Shown: positions 1-9,717 of the stretch, in pieces
Layout of the letters: every line of letters starts with the position of its first letter
Numbering within the stretch: the first letter of the stretch is position 1
Source: Thermus sp. 2.9
Lineage (GTDB): Bacteria; Deinococcota; Deinococci; Deinococcales; Thermaceae
DNA length: 64,000 nucleotides
NCBI RefSeq assembly: GCF_000794385.1
Contig: NZ_JTJB01000036.1
Location: forward strand, 62,001-126,000
Direction of reading: 5' to 3'
Made by a program: the position numbers and the translations under genes
The notes under the pieces: generated by a model
Seen by the model: only the letters and a program-made list of their open reading frames with translations
Told to the model about the DNA's origin: nothing
The model's database searches: none

Positions 1-330
1 CTGGCCTGTTAGGAAAACCACCCGGGGATCTTGGGAAACATCAGGTACGAAAAGGGGCTCCCCGCTTTCCAACACCACCCAAGAAACCCCTTTACCACGG
101 GGTAGGCGAAAGCCCACACGCTCCCGAGAAAGACCCTCCGCCGCCACCAGCTCCAAGGCGTCCTCCTCCGGGCGGTAGAGGAAAAGAAGGACCGAGACCG
201 CCCGGGTTTGGGCCTTGGCCGCCTGCACCACCTGGCGGAAGACCTCCTCCCGCCGGTCTAAAGGTGCGAGGAGACGCCACGCGCGGACCAGGGCCTCCAG
301 GCGTTTTAGCTCCAGCACCCCTGAGGCCAT
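1..330 (-). CDS. GAF-domain protein, N-terminal part (runs off the window)
   Basis: The reading frame is open without a stop from an ATG at 330 to the window edge, 110 codons. After about 25 residues (a helix rich in Leu and Arg) it reads like a GAF sensor domain: a strand VSVLLFLYRPEEDALELVAAEG, then RLPRGKGVSWVVLESGEPLFVPDVSQDPRV, the typical GAF order of strand, hydrophobic turn and 'G.PL.V.D...DPR'. The output domain (cyclase, kinase, phosphodiesterase) lies outside the window, so the signalling role is unknown. It starts 8 nt after the DUF4127 gene and probably belongs to the same operon. Confidence 0.75.
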   Translation of the reverse strand, partial: MASGVLELKRLEALVRAWRLLAPLDRREEVFRQVVQAAKAQTRAVSVLLFLYRPEEDALELVAAEGLSRERVGFRLPRGKGVSWVVLESGEPLFVPDVSQDPRVVFLTGQ

Positions 331-338
331 GACGCCCT

Positions 339-1556
339 TCACTCTACCAGGTGAACCGGGGAAGGCAGGGGGACGAGGCTTAACCGAGCCTCAGCCTCAA
401 AGGAGCGGTGCCAGGGAAAAGCGAGGGCCTTAAGGTCTACCCGGTACCCTTCCCACGCCACGTAGGGCCAAAGGGAGGCCACCCCAAGCGCCTCCTCCCC
501 CAAGGGCTCGGGAAAACGGCCCCGCACCCAAGGCCTCCCCACCTCCCCCCACCAGTAGGCGAAGTAGGCCTCGGCCAAGCGCTGAAGGCGCCCTTCCCGG
601 TCCCTTAGAAAAAGCCCCCCTTGGGCCAGGGCGCTCCCCAGGTTGTTGGCCGGGGTGCCCCAAGCGGCGTAGGCGGCGAGCCGGCCGTAAAGCCCCAGGG
701 CCTGGAGGTAGCCCATGAGCCCCGCATCCCCCCGGTTCACCCGGGAAAGGTCCGCCAAAGCCACGGGGTATTGGGCCATCAGGCGGAGGAGGTCTTGGGT
801 GGCTCCTCTAGGGCTTTTGCCCCCGTAAACGTAAAGGACCAGGTCCGGAATATTCTCCAGGGCCACCTCCTCCGCCCCGGCGCTTCGCAAAAGCCTCCTT
901 ACCGTCTCCTCTAGGGGCAAGGCCTCATACGGGGTGGTGCGCTCCGCTAAGGCCGCTTCCTCGTGGACCACCGCCACCCTAAGCCCCGGGGAAAGGGCCC
1001 TAAGGAGGAGGACCTGCCCCGCCTCGTCCGCCCCCGGGCGGCTGGGGTAGGGCAGGGCCCGGGCCTCCTTGGGGGCGGGCGAACCCCTTAGGGCATCGTC
1101 CCATACCGCTTCCAGGTAAAGCCCCTTTAGCGCAGCCCACGGGGCAAGGGCGTGGAGCACCTTTAGGTTTCGCTCCCTCCGAGTGGCGTCCCAGCGGGGC
1201 ACCACGCCGAAGAGGAAGACCTCCCCGCCATACCGCGCCTTCCAGGCCAAAAGGGGCCCAAGCCGGGCCAAAGCGTCCTCGGCGGGGAGGTCAAGGTGGC
1301 GGCTTTGCAGGAGCCCGCCATAGGCGAGGGCGTCCAGGCTGGCCACCAACCCCTTCCCCGGGGTGGAAAGAAGCCAGGCCCTAAGGAGGGGGAGGTCCGC
1401 CCCCTCCGGGCCTCGGTAAACCTCCCGGGGAGGACAGCGCACCCCCTCCCAGCCGCACGGGGCCCAGTTGGGCGGGCGGTCGTCCAGGGGGAGGTACAAA
1501 ACCCCCGCCCCCAGGGCCAACCCCCAAAGGAGGGCGAGGAACCCAAGCCTAGCCAC
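339..1556 (-). CDS. DUF4127 family protein, exported
   Basis: A 405-residue protein starting with GTG after a good AAGGAGGC ribosome site. Residues 1-17 look like a signal peptide, followed at once by the LPLDDRPPN motif that marks DUF4127. Other family hallmarks are DALAYGGLLQSR near residue 55, WDATRRERN near 120 and YGGKSPRGATQD in the middle. The biochemical function of the family is not known to me; the Asp/Arg-rich motifs suggest an enzyme acting outside the cytoplasmic membrane. It sits 6 nt behind trxB and 8 nt before the GAF gene. Confidence 0.8.
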   Translation of the reverse strand: MARLGFLALLWGLALGAGVLYLPLDDRPPNWAPCGWEGVRCPPREVYRGPEGADLPLLRAWLLSTPGKGLVASLDALAYGGLLQSRHLDLPAEDALARLGPLLAWKARYGGEVFLFGVVPRWDATRRERNLKVLHALAPWAALKGLYLEAVWDDALRGSPAPKEARALPYPSRPGADEAGQVLLLRALSPGLRVAVVHEEAALAERTTPYEALPLEETVRRLLRSAGAEEVALENIPDLVLYVYGGKSPRGATQDLLRLMAQYPVALADLSRVNRGDAGLMGYLQALGLYGRLAAYAAWGTPANNLGSALAQGGLFLRDREGRLQRLAEAYFAYWWGEVGRPWVRGRFPEPLGEEALGVASLWPYVAWEGYRVDLKALAFPWHRSFEAEARLSLVPLPSPVHLVE

Positions 1557-1562
1557 GCCTCC

Positions 1563-2555
1563 TTAAGGCTTGGCGGCTTCCTCGTGGGGTTTGGCTTCTT
1601 GTTCCGCCAGGTACTTCTCCGCGGTCATGGCCGCCCGGGTGCCCGCCCCCACGCTGGTGGTGAGCTGGCGGTAGATGGGGTCGGCCACGTCCCCGGCGGC
1701 GAAGATCCCCGGCACCGAGGTGTAGACCTCGTCCCGCACGGCCACGTAGCCATCGGGCCTGAGCTCCACCACCCCCTTAAGGAAGCCGGTGTTGGGCTCG
1801 TGGCCGATGAAGACGAAGACCCCGTCCGTGGGGTAGACGTACTCCTCTCCCGTCTTCAGGTTCTTGAGCCGCACCCCCGTCACCTGGTCCTCGCCCAGGA
1901 TTTCCGTGACCACGTGGGAGAAGAGGAAGTGCATCTTGGGGTTTTGAAAGGCCCGGGCCTGGGCCAGCTTGTTGGCCCTAAGCTCATCCCGGCGGTGGAC
2001 CAGGGTTACCTTGCGGGCGAACTTGGTGAGGAAAAGTCCCTCCTCCACGGCGGCGTCCCCGCCGCCCACCACCACCACCTCCTTGTCCCGGTAAAAGAAG
2101 CCGTCGCAGGTGGCGCAGGTGGAAACCCCCCGGCCGTAGAACTTGTCCTCGCCGGGAACGCCAAGCCGCCTGGGGTTAGCCCCGGTGGCCACGATCACCA
2201 CCCGGGCGGGGTAGGTCCGCTCAAACCCCCGGACCAAGAAGCCGTCCTCCTGGGGCTCTATCCCCAGGACCTCGTCCATGACGATCCTGGCCCCGAACTT
2301 CTCCGCCTGCTGCACCATGCGGCTCGCCAGCTCGGGCCCGGAGATGCCCTCGGGGAAGCCCGGGTAGTTTTCCACCTCCTCCGTCTGGGCGATCTGCCCC
2401 CCGGGAAGGCCCTTTTCCACGATGATCGTCTTGAGGCCCGCCCGGCCCGCGTAGATGCCGGCGGTGAGGCCCGCCGGCCCCCCGCCCAGGATGACCACGT
2501 CGTAGCGCTCCTCCGTCGCCCCGCTCGCCGAGAGTCCTGCCAAGGAAAACTCCAT
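1563..2555 (-). CDS. trxB: Thioredoxin reductase
   Basis: A 330-residue FAD/NAD(P)H pyridine-nucleotide-disulfide oxidoreductase that reduces thioredoxin. Visible features: FAD-binding [17 protein letters not shown] near residue 25, redox-active CATC near 150, second Rossmann motif [13 protein letters not shown] just after it, and C-terminal [11 protein letters not shown] motif. Length matches bacterial low-Mr TrxB. The start at 2555 is chosen over one 12 codons upstream because AAGGAGGGG lies just in front of it. Confidence 0.93.
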   Translation of the reverse strand: MEFSLAGLSASGATEERYDVVILGGGPAGLTAGIYAGRAGLKTIIVEKGLPGGQIAQTEEVENYPGFPEGISGPELASRMVQQAEKFGARIVMDEVLGIEPQEDGFLVRGFERTYPARVVIVATGANPRRLGVPGEDKFYGRGVSTCATCDGFFYRDKEVVVVGGGDAAVEEGLFLTKFARKVTLVHRRDELRANKLAQARAFQNPKMHFLFSHVVTEILGEDQVTGVRLKNLKTGEEYVYPTDGVFVFIGHEPNTGFLKGVVELRPDGYVAVRDEVYTSVPGIFAAGDVADPIYRQLTTSVGAGTRAAMTAEKYLAEQEAKPHEEAAKP

Positions 2556-2674
2556 CTTCCCCTCCTTCGTTTCCAGGCTACACCCCCACATACCTAGCGG
2601 GGGTATATGGCGAACCCAGTTTCGCGGAGCGTGCGCAAGGTGTCAAGGGATAAAAGGGCAATCCGAGCCGCTTC

Positions 2675-2750
2675 TGGTGACCCCAGGGGGATTCGAACCC
2701 CCGTCTCGGCCTTGAGAGGGCCGTGTCCTAGGCCTCTAGACGATGGGGCC
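2675..2750 (-). tRNA. tRNA-Glu (CUC)
   Basis: The 76-nt minus-strand sequence folds as a cloverleaf. Acceptor GGCCCCA pairs with TGGGGTC, CCA is encoded, the T-arm loop is TTCGAAT, and the anticodon loop CTCTCAA gives anticodon CTC, reading GAG, the main Glu codon in this GC-rich genome. It is the third tRNA of a three-tRNA transcript. Confidence 0.95.
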
Positions 2751-2771
2751 ATGCGCGGCTCGGACTGCTTC

Positions 2772-2846
2772 TGGTGACCCCAGGGGGATTCGAACCCCCG
2801 CCGCCGCCTTGAAAGGGCGGTGACCTAACCACTAGTCGATGGGGCC
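2772..2846 (-). tRNA. tRNA-Glu (UUC)
   Basis: A 75-nt cloverleaf on the minus strand with the same acceptor stem, T-arm and encoded CCA as the neighbouring tRNA-Glu. The anticodon loop is CTTTCAA, anticodon TTC. The two Glu tRNAs are tandem paralogues 21 nt apart. Confidence 0.95.
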
Positions 2847-2853
2847 AAACGTT

Positions 2854-2927
2854 TGGCTGGGGTGCGTGGACTCGAACCACGACCGGCGGATCCAGAGTCC
2901 GCTGTCCTGCCGTTAGACGACACCCCA
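2854..2927 (-). tRNA. tRNA-Gln (CUG)
   Basis: A 74-nt cloverleaf on the minus strand. Acceptor TGGGGTG pairs with CACCCCA, followed by discriminator G and encoded CCA; the weak U1-A72 pair is typical of tRNA-Gln. The anticodon loop CTCTGGA gives CTG. It is the first tRNA of the cluster. Confidence 0.93.
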
Positions 2928-2959
2928 GCGGCGGGCGCCCGATCCCTCGGGCAGACGAT

Positions 2960-2988
2960 ATGGTACACTCTAAAGGGCGGATTGGCAA
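2960..2988 (-). promoter_or_regulatory. Promoter of the Gln-Glu-Glu tRNA cluster
   Basis: Read on the minus strand: TTGCCA, a 17-nt spacer, then TACCAT, about 32 nt before the first tRNA. The opposite strand of the same DNA carries TACACT, which could serve the plus-strand gene at 2996. Confidence 0.6.
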
Positions 2989-2995
2989 GCCCCTG

Positions 2996-3604
2996 ATGCC
3001 TATGGAGGAAAGCCTTTTACAAATCCTGAGCCGCTATATCTCGCCCATGGCGGCGGAAAACCTCTTGCGCCGGGCCCTAGGCCCCAAAGCGCCCGCCACC
3101 CCCGGGGAGTGGGCGCGGTTCATAGAAGGGAGCCTTTGGCCCGAGCTTGGCCGCCTCCTTCCCTTTCGCGAGATGCCTCCCGAGCTGAAGGCGTTGGTGC
3201 GGGAGCTGAAGCAGCTTTCCCTCCAGGAGGCGGAAGGGGAAAGCGAGGAACCGGAGGAGGAAGAAGCCCTTCTGGAGGAGGCGGTGGACCTCGAGGACCC
3301 CGCCGCCCGGGAGCACCTGGCGAGGCGGCTCGCCCGCCTGGAGGGGGTTTTGGGGGTGGTGGTGGCCGGTAAGAGCGGCAAGGAGGAGCTTTTCGCCGGG
3401 GAGCCCATCCCTTTGGAGCTCGTCCACCGCCTCCTCACCCGTCAAGGCTACGGGGTTTTCTACGCCCTTCTCCAGGAAAACCTGGTGGCCCTTAGGCCCT
3501 TAGGCCTCGGGTACGTGGGCCTTCTGGCCCGCAAGGAAACCAACATCGGCCGCCTGCTCCACGCCCTGAGGCGGCTTGTACCCATCACGGAGGTAACTGG
3601 ATGA
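2996..3604 (+). CDS. Conserved-looking hypothetical protein
   Basis: About 202 residues from the ATG at 2996 (a second ATG at 3002 is equally possible; an upstream ATG at 2960 lies inside the promoter region). It has a helical N-terminal half, an acidic stretch EEPEEEEALLEEAVDLED in the middle, and a C-terminal half with alternating strands and helices (LEGVLGVVVAGKSGKEELFAGEPIPLELV) that resembles a roadblock/LC7-like fold, but I do not recognise it with confidence. It overlaps the next gene by ATGA, so the two are translationally coupled. Confidence 0.6.
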   Translation: MPMEESLLQILSRYISPMAAENLLRRALGPKAPATPGEWARFIEGSLWPELGRLLPFREMPPELKALVRELKQLSLQEAEGESEEPEEEEALLEEAVDLEDPAAREHLARRLARLEGVLGVVVAGKSGKEELFAGEPIPLELVHRLLTRQGYGVFYALLQENLVALRPLGLGYVGLLARKETNIGRLLHALRRLVPITEVTG

Positions 3605-5298
3605 AAGGATGGCTTCCCCTGGTTCTGGCCCTGGTCCTTCCGGCCCTAGCCGCGCCCTTGCCCCAGGCGTACGACCGCCTGGAGGAAGCCCTGGCCCAGG
3701 TGGGCCTCGCCAACCCCACCCAAGCCCTAGCGGCCCTAGACCGGGCGCAAAGCCTGTTGCGCCAGGAGGCGGAAGGCCTTCCCCCCGTGATCCGCGACGC
3801 CGTCTTGAACAACCTCGAGGGCCTGCGGCAGGCGGTGGTGCAGAGGAGCCGGGCGGACCTGGAAGCCCGCCTTCTCCTCGTTCGCCACCTCTTGGGCAAG
3901 GCGCTTTACGATGGGTTTTTCCAGGCGAACCCCTCGGAAAAGCCCGCCTACCTAAGCCGCCTGGCCCGGGCCACGGGCCTCCCCCCGTCCCTCGTCCAAG
4001 GGGTCCAGGGCTTAGGGGCCGAGGAAGCCAGGCGCCGCCTCGAGGCCTTTTTCCTCCAGGCCATGAGCGAGGACCTGGGTAAGGCCCTAGGGGCGGCCTC
4101 GAGGCCCGAGGCCTACCTGGCCTTGGCCCGGGCTTACGCCCGCTTTTTGGTGGTCCAGGATAGCCCGCAAAGCACCTTGAAGGCCCAGGACTTCATCCAG
4201 GCCTTGGCCAAGGTTTCCTCGGGGGAGGCCTTCCGCCCCGAGGTGGAACGGCTTCGGAACCAAGTGGCCGCCTGGCGCAAGGCCCTCCTGGCCCCGGCCC
4301 CCAAAGCCCAGGCCAGCCCCACGCCTGCCCCGGCCCCCGCCACATCCCCCACCGCCCCTGCGCCTTCCCCCACACCCACCGCACTCCCCAGTCCCTCCCA
4401 ATCCGCCCCCACTCCCCCAGCGGACACAGCGCAGGCCAGCCCTCCTTCGGTGGAAACCTTCTACACCCCGCCCTGGATGGACCGGGCACGGCGGAGGCGG
4501 TGCGCCGCCAGGCCTACACTCTGGGCTACAACTACAACTTTGAACTGCTGGAAGCCCTAAACCAAGTGCAAGCGGAGGTGGGTCTCGCCATTGCCACTTT
4601 GGGGCGGGGAAACCTGGCGCAGGGAAGGTACCACCTGGACCGGGCGTTGTGGCAGTTCCGCGCCAACCTCGAGCCCGTCTTCGCCGTCATTGATCCCGCC
4701 CTTACGGACCAGGTTTCCCGCACCCTCGTGCACCTCTCAGGGGCCACGGGTATCCGGACCCTGGACGCCCTGGTGGTGTATGAGGCCCTTGAAGAGCTAA
4801 AACGAGCATTTGGGCAAGGACCCAGCCAAAACCCTTGGCTCTTCTTGAAGCTTTTCCTGGCCCAAACGGCGGGGGTTCCCCGGGCGGTCTTCTTCCTCTT
4901 GGCCGCCGCCTTGAGCCTTTTTCCCCTTTACCTCATCCGCCTCACCTTCGGCGGGCGGAACGTGTACTGGAACCTCCTGGGCCTCGCCTTTCTCCTCCTT
5001 TTTTTGCCCATTCTGGCCGAAGGGCTTTCCTACTTCGGCTCGGTCATGGCGGACTACGGCAAACCTTCCCTTCCTGGGTTTCCTTGCCAACCTTTCCATC
5101 GGTCAGGGCCTCATCCCCTACCTGGCCTGGGGGCTCACCGTGTTCCTGGTGGTGGCCTTCGCCGGGGCGGGGCTGAGGGGTATCGCCGCCCAGTTCGGCC
5201 TCCTGAAGGAGCGGGGGGAAGAGGTGGCGGCCACCACCGAGCGCCCCGCCACCACCTTGACCAGCGAAACCATCGTGGAGTGGGACGAGGAGTTTTAG
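3601..5298 (+). pseudogene. Exported/membrane protein with two compensating frame changes
   Basis: The protein reads through about 565 residues if two single-base changes are corrected. The N-terminus is a signal peptide (MKGWLPLVLALVLPALA), then a helical domain, a Pro/Ala/Ser/Thr linker around residues 235-285, a second helical domain starting AEAVRRQAYTLGYNYNF, and three hydrophobic segments near the end. One base seems to be missing near 4486, and one A seems to be extra in the AAA at about 5064, which restores the original frame. The downstream frame is fully coding-like, so a sequencing error or very recent mutation is likely. Function unknown. Its stop TTTTAG overlaps the stop of convergent fmt. 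Confidence 0.6.
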
Positions 5299-6209
5299 CC
5301 GAGCCGGGTGCCCGGGGCCACCCCATAGCCCCGGGCCCAGTCGGCGGCGGGCATGGGGCGCCTGCCTTCCGGCTGGACCTGAAGGAGGCGGATAAGACCC
5401 TCCCCGGTGCCCACCAAAACCCCCTCCCGGTCCACGGCCCGGACCACCCCAGGCTCCCCCTCCCCGGGCTCGGGCCGCAGGGCGAGGACCTTGACCCGCT
5501 TGCCCCCGTGGAAGAAGTAGCTCCCCGGCCAGGGCTGCACCCCCCGGTGGCGGTTGTAGATGGCCTGGGCGCTTTCCTCAAAGCGGATCCGCCCTTCCTC
5601 CTTGGTGAGGAGGGGGGCGTAGGAGGGCTCCCCCTCCTGGGGCACAGGGGTGAGGTGGGGGAGGTTTTGGAGCACCTCTAGGAGGAGCTCCACCCCCTTA
5701 TCCCGGAGGCGCCTGGCGAGGGCCTCGGCGTCCTCGTCAGGAGCGATTTCCGTGCGCCAAAGGGCGTAAAGGGGCCCGGTGTCCACCCCCTCCTCCGTCT
5801 TCATGATGGCCACCCCCGTTTCCTTCTCCCCCCGGATGAGGGCCCAGGGCACGGGGGCGGGCCCCCGGTACTTGGGAAGAAGGGAGGGGTGGAGGTTGAG
5901 GAAGCCGTGGGGCGGCACCTCGAGGACCTCCTTGGGCAGGATCTTCCCGTAGGCGGCGGTGACCGCCACCTCGGGGGCCGCCTCTCGGAAAACTTTTAGA
6001 AAAGCCTCGTTCCCCTTAAGCCGCTCGGGCTTTAAAAGGGGAAGCCCGTGGGCCTCGGCGTACTGGGCCACGGGGCTCGGCGTCGGCCTTAGGCCCCGCC
6101 CCTTGGGCTTGTCCGGCTGGGTCACCACCAAGACCACCTGGTGGTGGCGGTTTAAGGCGTCCAGGACGGGCACCGCCCACTCGGGGGTGCCGAAAAAGGC
6201 GACCCTCAT
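5295..6209 (-). CDS. fmt: Methionyl-tRNA formyltransferase
   Basis: A 304-residue enzyme that formylates initiator Met-tRNA using 10-formyl-THF. Visible: N-terminal MRVAFFGTPEWAVPVLDAL, the formyltransferase signature NLHPSLLPKYRGPAPVPWALIRGE with the catalytic Asn and His, and EEGVDTGP. The C-terminal OB-like tRNA-binding domain follows (GVQPWPGSYFFHGGKRVKVL). It overlaps def by 4 nt, the classic def-fmt pair in reverse order of translation use. Confidence 0.95.
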   Translation of the reverse strand: MRVAFFGTPEWAVPVLDALNRHHQVVLVVTQPDKPKGRGLRPTPSPVAQYAEAHGLPLLKPERLKGNEAFLKVFREAAPEVAVTAAYGKILPKEVLEVPPHGFLNLHPSLLPKYRGPAPVPWALIRGEKETGVAIMKTEEGVDTGPLYALWRTEIAPDEDAEALARRLRDKGVELLLEVLQNLPHLTPVPQEGEPSYAPLLTKEEGRIRFEESAQAIYNRHRGVQPWPGSYFFHGGKRVKVLALRPEPGEGEPGVVRAVDREGVLVGTGEGLIRLLQVQPEGRRPMPAADWARGYGVAPGTRLG

Positions 6210-6781
6210 CGCCCGGAAAGCTCCTTGAGGAGGGCTCTGGCCTCCTTTTGCAGGCGGGCCAGCTCCGCCCGGTTCGCCTCCAAAAAGGCCTCCCGCTTAG
6301 GCCCAGGCAGGCGCTCAAAGAAGAGGACCCCGTCCAGGTGGTCCATCTCGTGCTGGAAGACCCGGGCCATGTACCCCTCCAGCTCCAGGACCCGGGGGTT
6401 GCCCTCCTCGTCCTGGTAAGCCACGCGGATGCGCTCCGCCCGGGGCACCTCCTCGGAGTAGAGGCCGGGGAGGGAAAGGCACCCCTCCGTGCCCTCCACC
6501 TCTCCCTCCCGGTGGAGGAGGACGGGGTTGGCCACCACGTAGACCCGGCGCACCAGGTCGCGAAGGGGCTTTTCTTCCTCGTCGGGCTCGTCGGCGTACT
6601 CCACGGCCACGAAAAGGCGCTCGGAAAGCCCGATCTGGGGAGCGGCGAGGCCCACCCCCCGGGCCTCGAGCATGGTTTCCAGCATGTCCTCGGCGAGCTT
6701 TTTCACCCGGGCGAAGTCCCGCACGGGCTGGGCCCGCTTGCGCAAGACCGGGTCGCCGTAGAGGCGGATGGGGTAGATCAT
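6206..6781 (-). CDS. def: Peptide deformylase
   Basis: A 191-residue metalloenzyme that removes the N-formyl group from nascent proteins. All three motifs are present: GVGLAAPQIG (residues 42-51), EGCLSLP with the metal Cys, and QHEMDHLDG with the two metal His and the catalytic Glu. Immediately upstream of fmt with a 4-nt overlap. The ATG is preceded by TACAAT at 6789-6794, so the transcript is probably leaderless. Confidence 0.96.
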   Translation of the reverse strand: MIYPIRLYGDPVLRKRAQPVRDFARVKKLAEDMLETMLEARGVGLAAPQIGLSERLFVAVEYADEPDEEEKPLRDLVRRVYVVANPVLLHREGEVEGTEGCLSLPGLYSEEVPRAERIRVAYQDEEGNPRVLELEGYMARVFQHEMDHLDGVLFFERLPGPKREAFLEANRAELARLQKEARALLKELSGR

Positions 6782-6786
6782 CCTAG

Positions 6787-7604
6787 CTATTGTAGCGCAA
6801 CCCGCACCCTTCCCAAAACCTGGCCCACCGCCTGGACCCCAGGGGGGAGGTTGAGGAGGAGGGGCCCTTCCACCACCCCGGGGCGGAAGCCCCCTTGGGG
6901 CCTCGCCTCCACCTCCTTTAGGCCCTCCAGGGCCTCCTTGGGCCCCACCACCTGGACGGCCTTGGGGGCGTAGTCCTCCACCCTAAGCCCCTCCGGCGGG
7001 CGGAGAACGAGGGGCACCTCCTTGCGGAAAAGGGGCGCCTCCCGGGCCACCAGGCGCACCTTCTCGGGCGTGAGCTCCACCCCGGGCAAGGGCCCTTCCG
7101 GGCCGAAGGCGGTGAGGGCCACCTCCTCCCCCCCAAGGTCCACAACCCCAAGGCCGCCACCGCCCCCTCCACCTGGCTCCGTGGGCCCCTGGCCTCCACG
7201 AAGGCGGGGTCCGTGGCCACCCAGGCCCCCTGGGAAAGGACCTCCACGGGCAGGGTGCGGCGCAAGACCGCCTCCACCCGCCCCTCCACCCGGGCCGGGC
7301 GCACCTCCAGGACCTCCACCCCCTGGGGCACCGCCACCCGCACCTCCCGGGCGAAGGTCCCCTCCACCTCGGAGAGGTCCAGGTAGGCGGAAACGGGGGG
7401 CGTGCCCTCCACCAAGGGGGCGGGCCCCCTAAGGCGCAGGAGGACCTCCTTGGGCACGCCCTCCGCCACCTTCTCCCCTTCCAAGCCCAAAACCCGCAAG
7501 GGCACGCTCACCGCCCGCTCCACCACCGGGGCCCTTTCCCTTAAGGAGTACCAGAGGGCAAAGGCCACGAGCAGCGCCAGGAGAAAGCCACCCCACTCAC
7601 GCAC
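6787..7604 (-). pseudogene. cdaR: CdaR/YbbR-domain regulator of the c-di-AMP synthase, frame disrupted
   Basis: The membrane-anchored YbbR protein starts at GTG 7604 with one transmembrane segment (GGFLLALLVAFALWYSL), followed by repeated beta-rich YbbR-like domains with recurring 'VPL/VEVL...' and 'ARPARVEG' strands. The frame breaks near 7147 at GGGG: one missing G would rejoin VAALGLW to VVDLGGEEVALTAFG. The total length is one base short of a whole number of codons, consistent with a single deletion, perhaps a read error. It overlaps cdaA by 8 nt; CdaR proteins bind and tune CdaA. Confidence 0.75.
6789..6794 (-). promoter_or_regulatory. -10 element of def (leaderless type)
   Basis: On the minus strand TACAAT lies 7 nt in front of the def ATG and overlaps the last codon of cdaR. 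No ribosome-binding site fits between it and the ATG. Confidence 0.55.
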
Positions 7605-8309
7605 GGACCGCCTCCTTTAAGCGTTCCCGCAGGGCCTCGAGGGCCAAGGGGGGCGAAAGCCTTCCCCCCTCGGCCAGCCGGATGGCCCCCGTCTCCTCGC
7701 TCACCACCAGGACCAAGGCGTCGGAAACCTCGGAAAGCCCCAAGGCGGCCCGGTGCCGGGTGCCCAGGCCAAGCCGGGCCTCGGAAAGGGGGAAGACGCA
7801 CCCCGCGGCGAAGACCCGGTCCCCCCGGAGGATGGCCCCCCCGTCGTGCAGGGGGGTGCCGGGGTAGAAGAGGGTTTCCAGAAGCCTAGCGCTAAGCCGC
7901 GCCTCCAGCACCTCCCCCGTGGCGGCGTACTCCCCCAAGGGGGTGCGCCGCTCTAGGGCGATCAGGGCCCCGTAGCGCCGCTCGGAAAGGCGGGAAAGGC
8001 CGAGGAGAAGCTCCTCCAAGGCCAAGGAGGGGGCCCGGGGGCCTTGCGCCCGGCCGAGCCGCTCCAAAAGCCCCTCAGCTCCGGTTGGAAGACCACGATG
8101 AGGGCGAAGGCCCCCAAGGTGGCGGCGTTGCCCAAAAGCCAGGACAGGGTGGAAAGCCCAAGGAGGCTGGCCACGAACCAGACCAAGAGGTAGACCAGGA
8201 CCCCCCGCACCAGGTTTAGGGCCCGGGTTCCGGCGATGAGCCGCCAGAGGTAGTAGAAGAGGACGGCCACCAGGAGGATGTCCAGGAGGTCGCGCCAGGT
8301 GAAGGGCAT
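7597..8309 (-). pseudogene. cdaA: Diadenylate cyclase CdaA (c-di-AMP synthase), frame disrupted
   Basis: The N-terminus has three membrane helices (DILLVAVLFYYLWRLI; LVRGVLVYLLVWFVASLLGL; LLGNAATLGAFALIVVFQPELR), then the DAC catalytic domain with GALIALERRTPLGEY, PLHDGGAILRGDRVFAAGC and GTRHRAALGLSEVSDALVLVVSEETG; the DGA and RHR motifs are both intact. The frame breaks near 8076 at GGGG inside PELRG; one more G restores it. The gene length is one base short of full codons, so a missed base in a homopolymer is the simplest reading. c-di-AMP synthesis is normally important, which also argues against a true pseudogene. Confidence 0.8.
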
Positions 8310-8311
8310 GG

Positions 8312-9457
8312 CTAGCGGATGGGCGTCCCCGGGCCCTCCCAGGGAAGGCCAAAGAGCCTCGCCCAGGTGGCCCCGAGGTCGGCGAAGGTGTCCCGGGTGC
8401 CCAGGTCCCCCTCCACCCCCGGCCCCACCCAAAGGAGCATCCCGTACTCCCGGGTGTGGTCGGTGCCGAAGAAGGTGGGGTCGTTCCCGTGGTCGGAAAC
8501 CAGGAAGAGGTGGTCCTCCGGGCCCAAGGCCGCCAGGAGCTGGGGAAGGAAGTCATCCACCTGGACCAAGGCTTCGCCGTAACCCAAAGGGTTGCGGCGG
8601 TGGCCGTACTTGCTGTCAAAGTCCACCAGGTTGACGAGGAGGAGCCCGGAAAAGGGCTCCCGCAGGAGGGCAAGGGTCTTCTGCAGGCCGTCGGCGTTGT
8701 CCTTGGTCTTCACCTCCCGGGTGAAGCCCCGGTGGGCGTAGATGTCCGGGATCTTCCCCACCCCCACCACCTCGAGGCCCCCCTCCTTCAGCACGTCCAG
8801 CACGTTTCTAGGGGGCTCCAGGGCGAAGTCCTTGCGGTGCTCCTCCAGGCGGTAAAAGTTCCCCGGGCTTCCGGCGAAAGGCCGGGCGATGACCCGGGCC
8901 ACCTGGTACTCGCCCACGAGCATCTCCCGCGCCACCTGGCAGAAGCGGTAAAGCTCCTCCAGGGGAACCACGTCCACATGGGCCGCCACCTGGAAGACGG
9001 AGTCCGCCGAGGTGTAGACGATGGGGTAGCCCGTCTTCAGGTGGGCCTCGCCGTAGTGGCGGATGGCCTCGGTGCCGGAGTAGGGCTTGTTCAAAAGCCA
9101 GCCCCGGACCCCAATCCGCTCCGCCCAAGCCCGCAGGAACTCCTCGGGGAAGCCCTCGGGGAAGGTGCGGAAGGGTTTTTCCAGGTGGACGCCCACGAAC
9201 TCCCAGTGCCCCGTGGTGGTGTCCTTGCCCGGGTTCACCTCCCGCATGCGGCCAAACCCTCCCTTGGGGGAGGAAGGCCGCTCCAGGGTGTGCACCCCCG
9301 GCACCCAGCCCAGGCCCAGGGCGGCGAGGTTGGGAAGGGCGATCCCCGCCTTCAAGACCGTGTGGTCCAGGGTGTCCGCCCCCTCGTCGCCGAAGCTCGG
9401 GGCGTCCGGCAGGTAGCCTAACCCCACGGAATCCAGGACGATGGCCGTGACCTTCAT
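8312..9457 (-). CDS. deoB: Phosphopentomutase
   Basis: A 381-residue alkaline-phosphatase-superfamily enzyme that interconverts (deoxy)ribose 1- and 5-phosphates in nucleoside catabolism. Visible: N-terminal metal motif [21 protein letters not shown] with the conserved Thr region, [10 protein letters not shown], and C-terminal [11 protein letters not shown] metal site. Length fits the family. Its stop lies 2 nt from the cdaA start, and its ATG overlaps the stop of the small gene upstream (TGATG), so all are one operon. Confidence 0.95.
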   Translation of the reverse strand: MKVTAIVLDSVGLGYLPDAPSFGDEGADTLDHTVLKAGIALPNLAALGLGWVPGVHTLERPSSPKGGFGRMREVNPGKDTTTGHWEFVGVHLEKPFRTFPEGFPEEFLRAWAERIGVRGWLLNKPYSGTEAIRHYGEAHLKTGYPIVYTSADSVFQVAAHVDVVPLEELYRFCQVAREMLVGEYQVARVIARPFAGSPGNFYRLEEHRKDFALEPPRNVLDVLKEGGLEVVGVGKIPDIYAHRGFTREVKTKDNADGLQKTLALLREPFSGLLLVNLVDFDSKYGHRRNPLGYGEALVQVDDFLPQLLAALGPEDHLFLVSDHGNDPTFFGTDHTREYGMLLWVGPGVEGDLGTRDTFADLGATWARLFGLPWEGPGTPIR

Positions 9458-9708
9458 CAGGAACGAAGCCCCTCTTCGTCCTCCTCCTCCGCCAGGGCCA
9501 TGAGCTCCTCCGGGGTCATCTCGGAGAGGGCCCGCACCGCCTGGAACTCTTCCAGTAGGCCCTGGATCTCCTCCATGGCCTCCTTGAGGGAAAGCTCCCC
9601 GTCCTTGTACTCGTCCACCACCTCTTCTATGGCCTCGAGGATCCCCACCGCCGCGCTCGCCTGGGAAAGGGCCTGGGCCAGCTCGGAAAGCCTTTCCGCT
9701 AGGTCCAT
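9457..9708 (-). CDS. Small acidic helical protein
   Basis: An 83-residue, strongly acidic, almost wholly alpha-helical protein ([36 protein letters not shown]...). It ends with [11 protein letters not shown] do not recognise a family. The TGATG overlap with deoB indicates translational coupling, and the gene lies 9 nt downstream of the zapE-like gene, so it is likely expressed with both. Confidence 0.65.
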   Translation of the reverse strand: MDLAERLSELAQALSQASAAVGILEAIEEVVDEYKDGELSLKEAMEEIQGLLEEFQAVRALSEMTPEELMALAEEEDEEGLRS

Positions 9709-9717
9709 GCCCCCATG

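Noticed and set aside
2556-2591. TrxB start 12 codons further upstream
   Set aside because: The ribosome site AAGGAGGGG lies inside that extension and points to the ATG at 2555.
1296-2597. Long plus-strand frames antisense to known genes (for example opposite trxB, ispG, rtcB, AOR)
   Set aside because: They arise from the high GC3 of the real genes on the other strand; their proteins are rich in His, Gly, Pro and Arg and show no domains.
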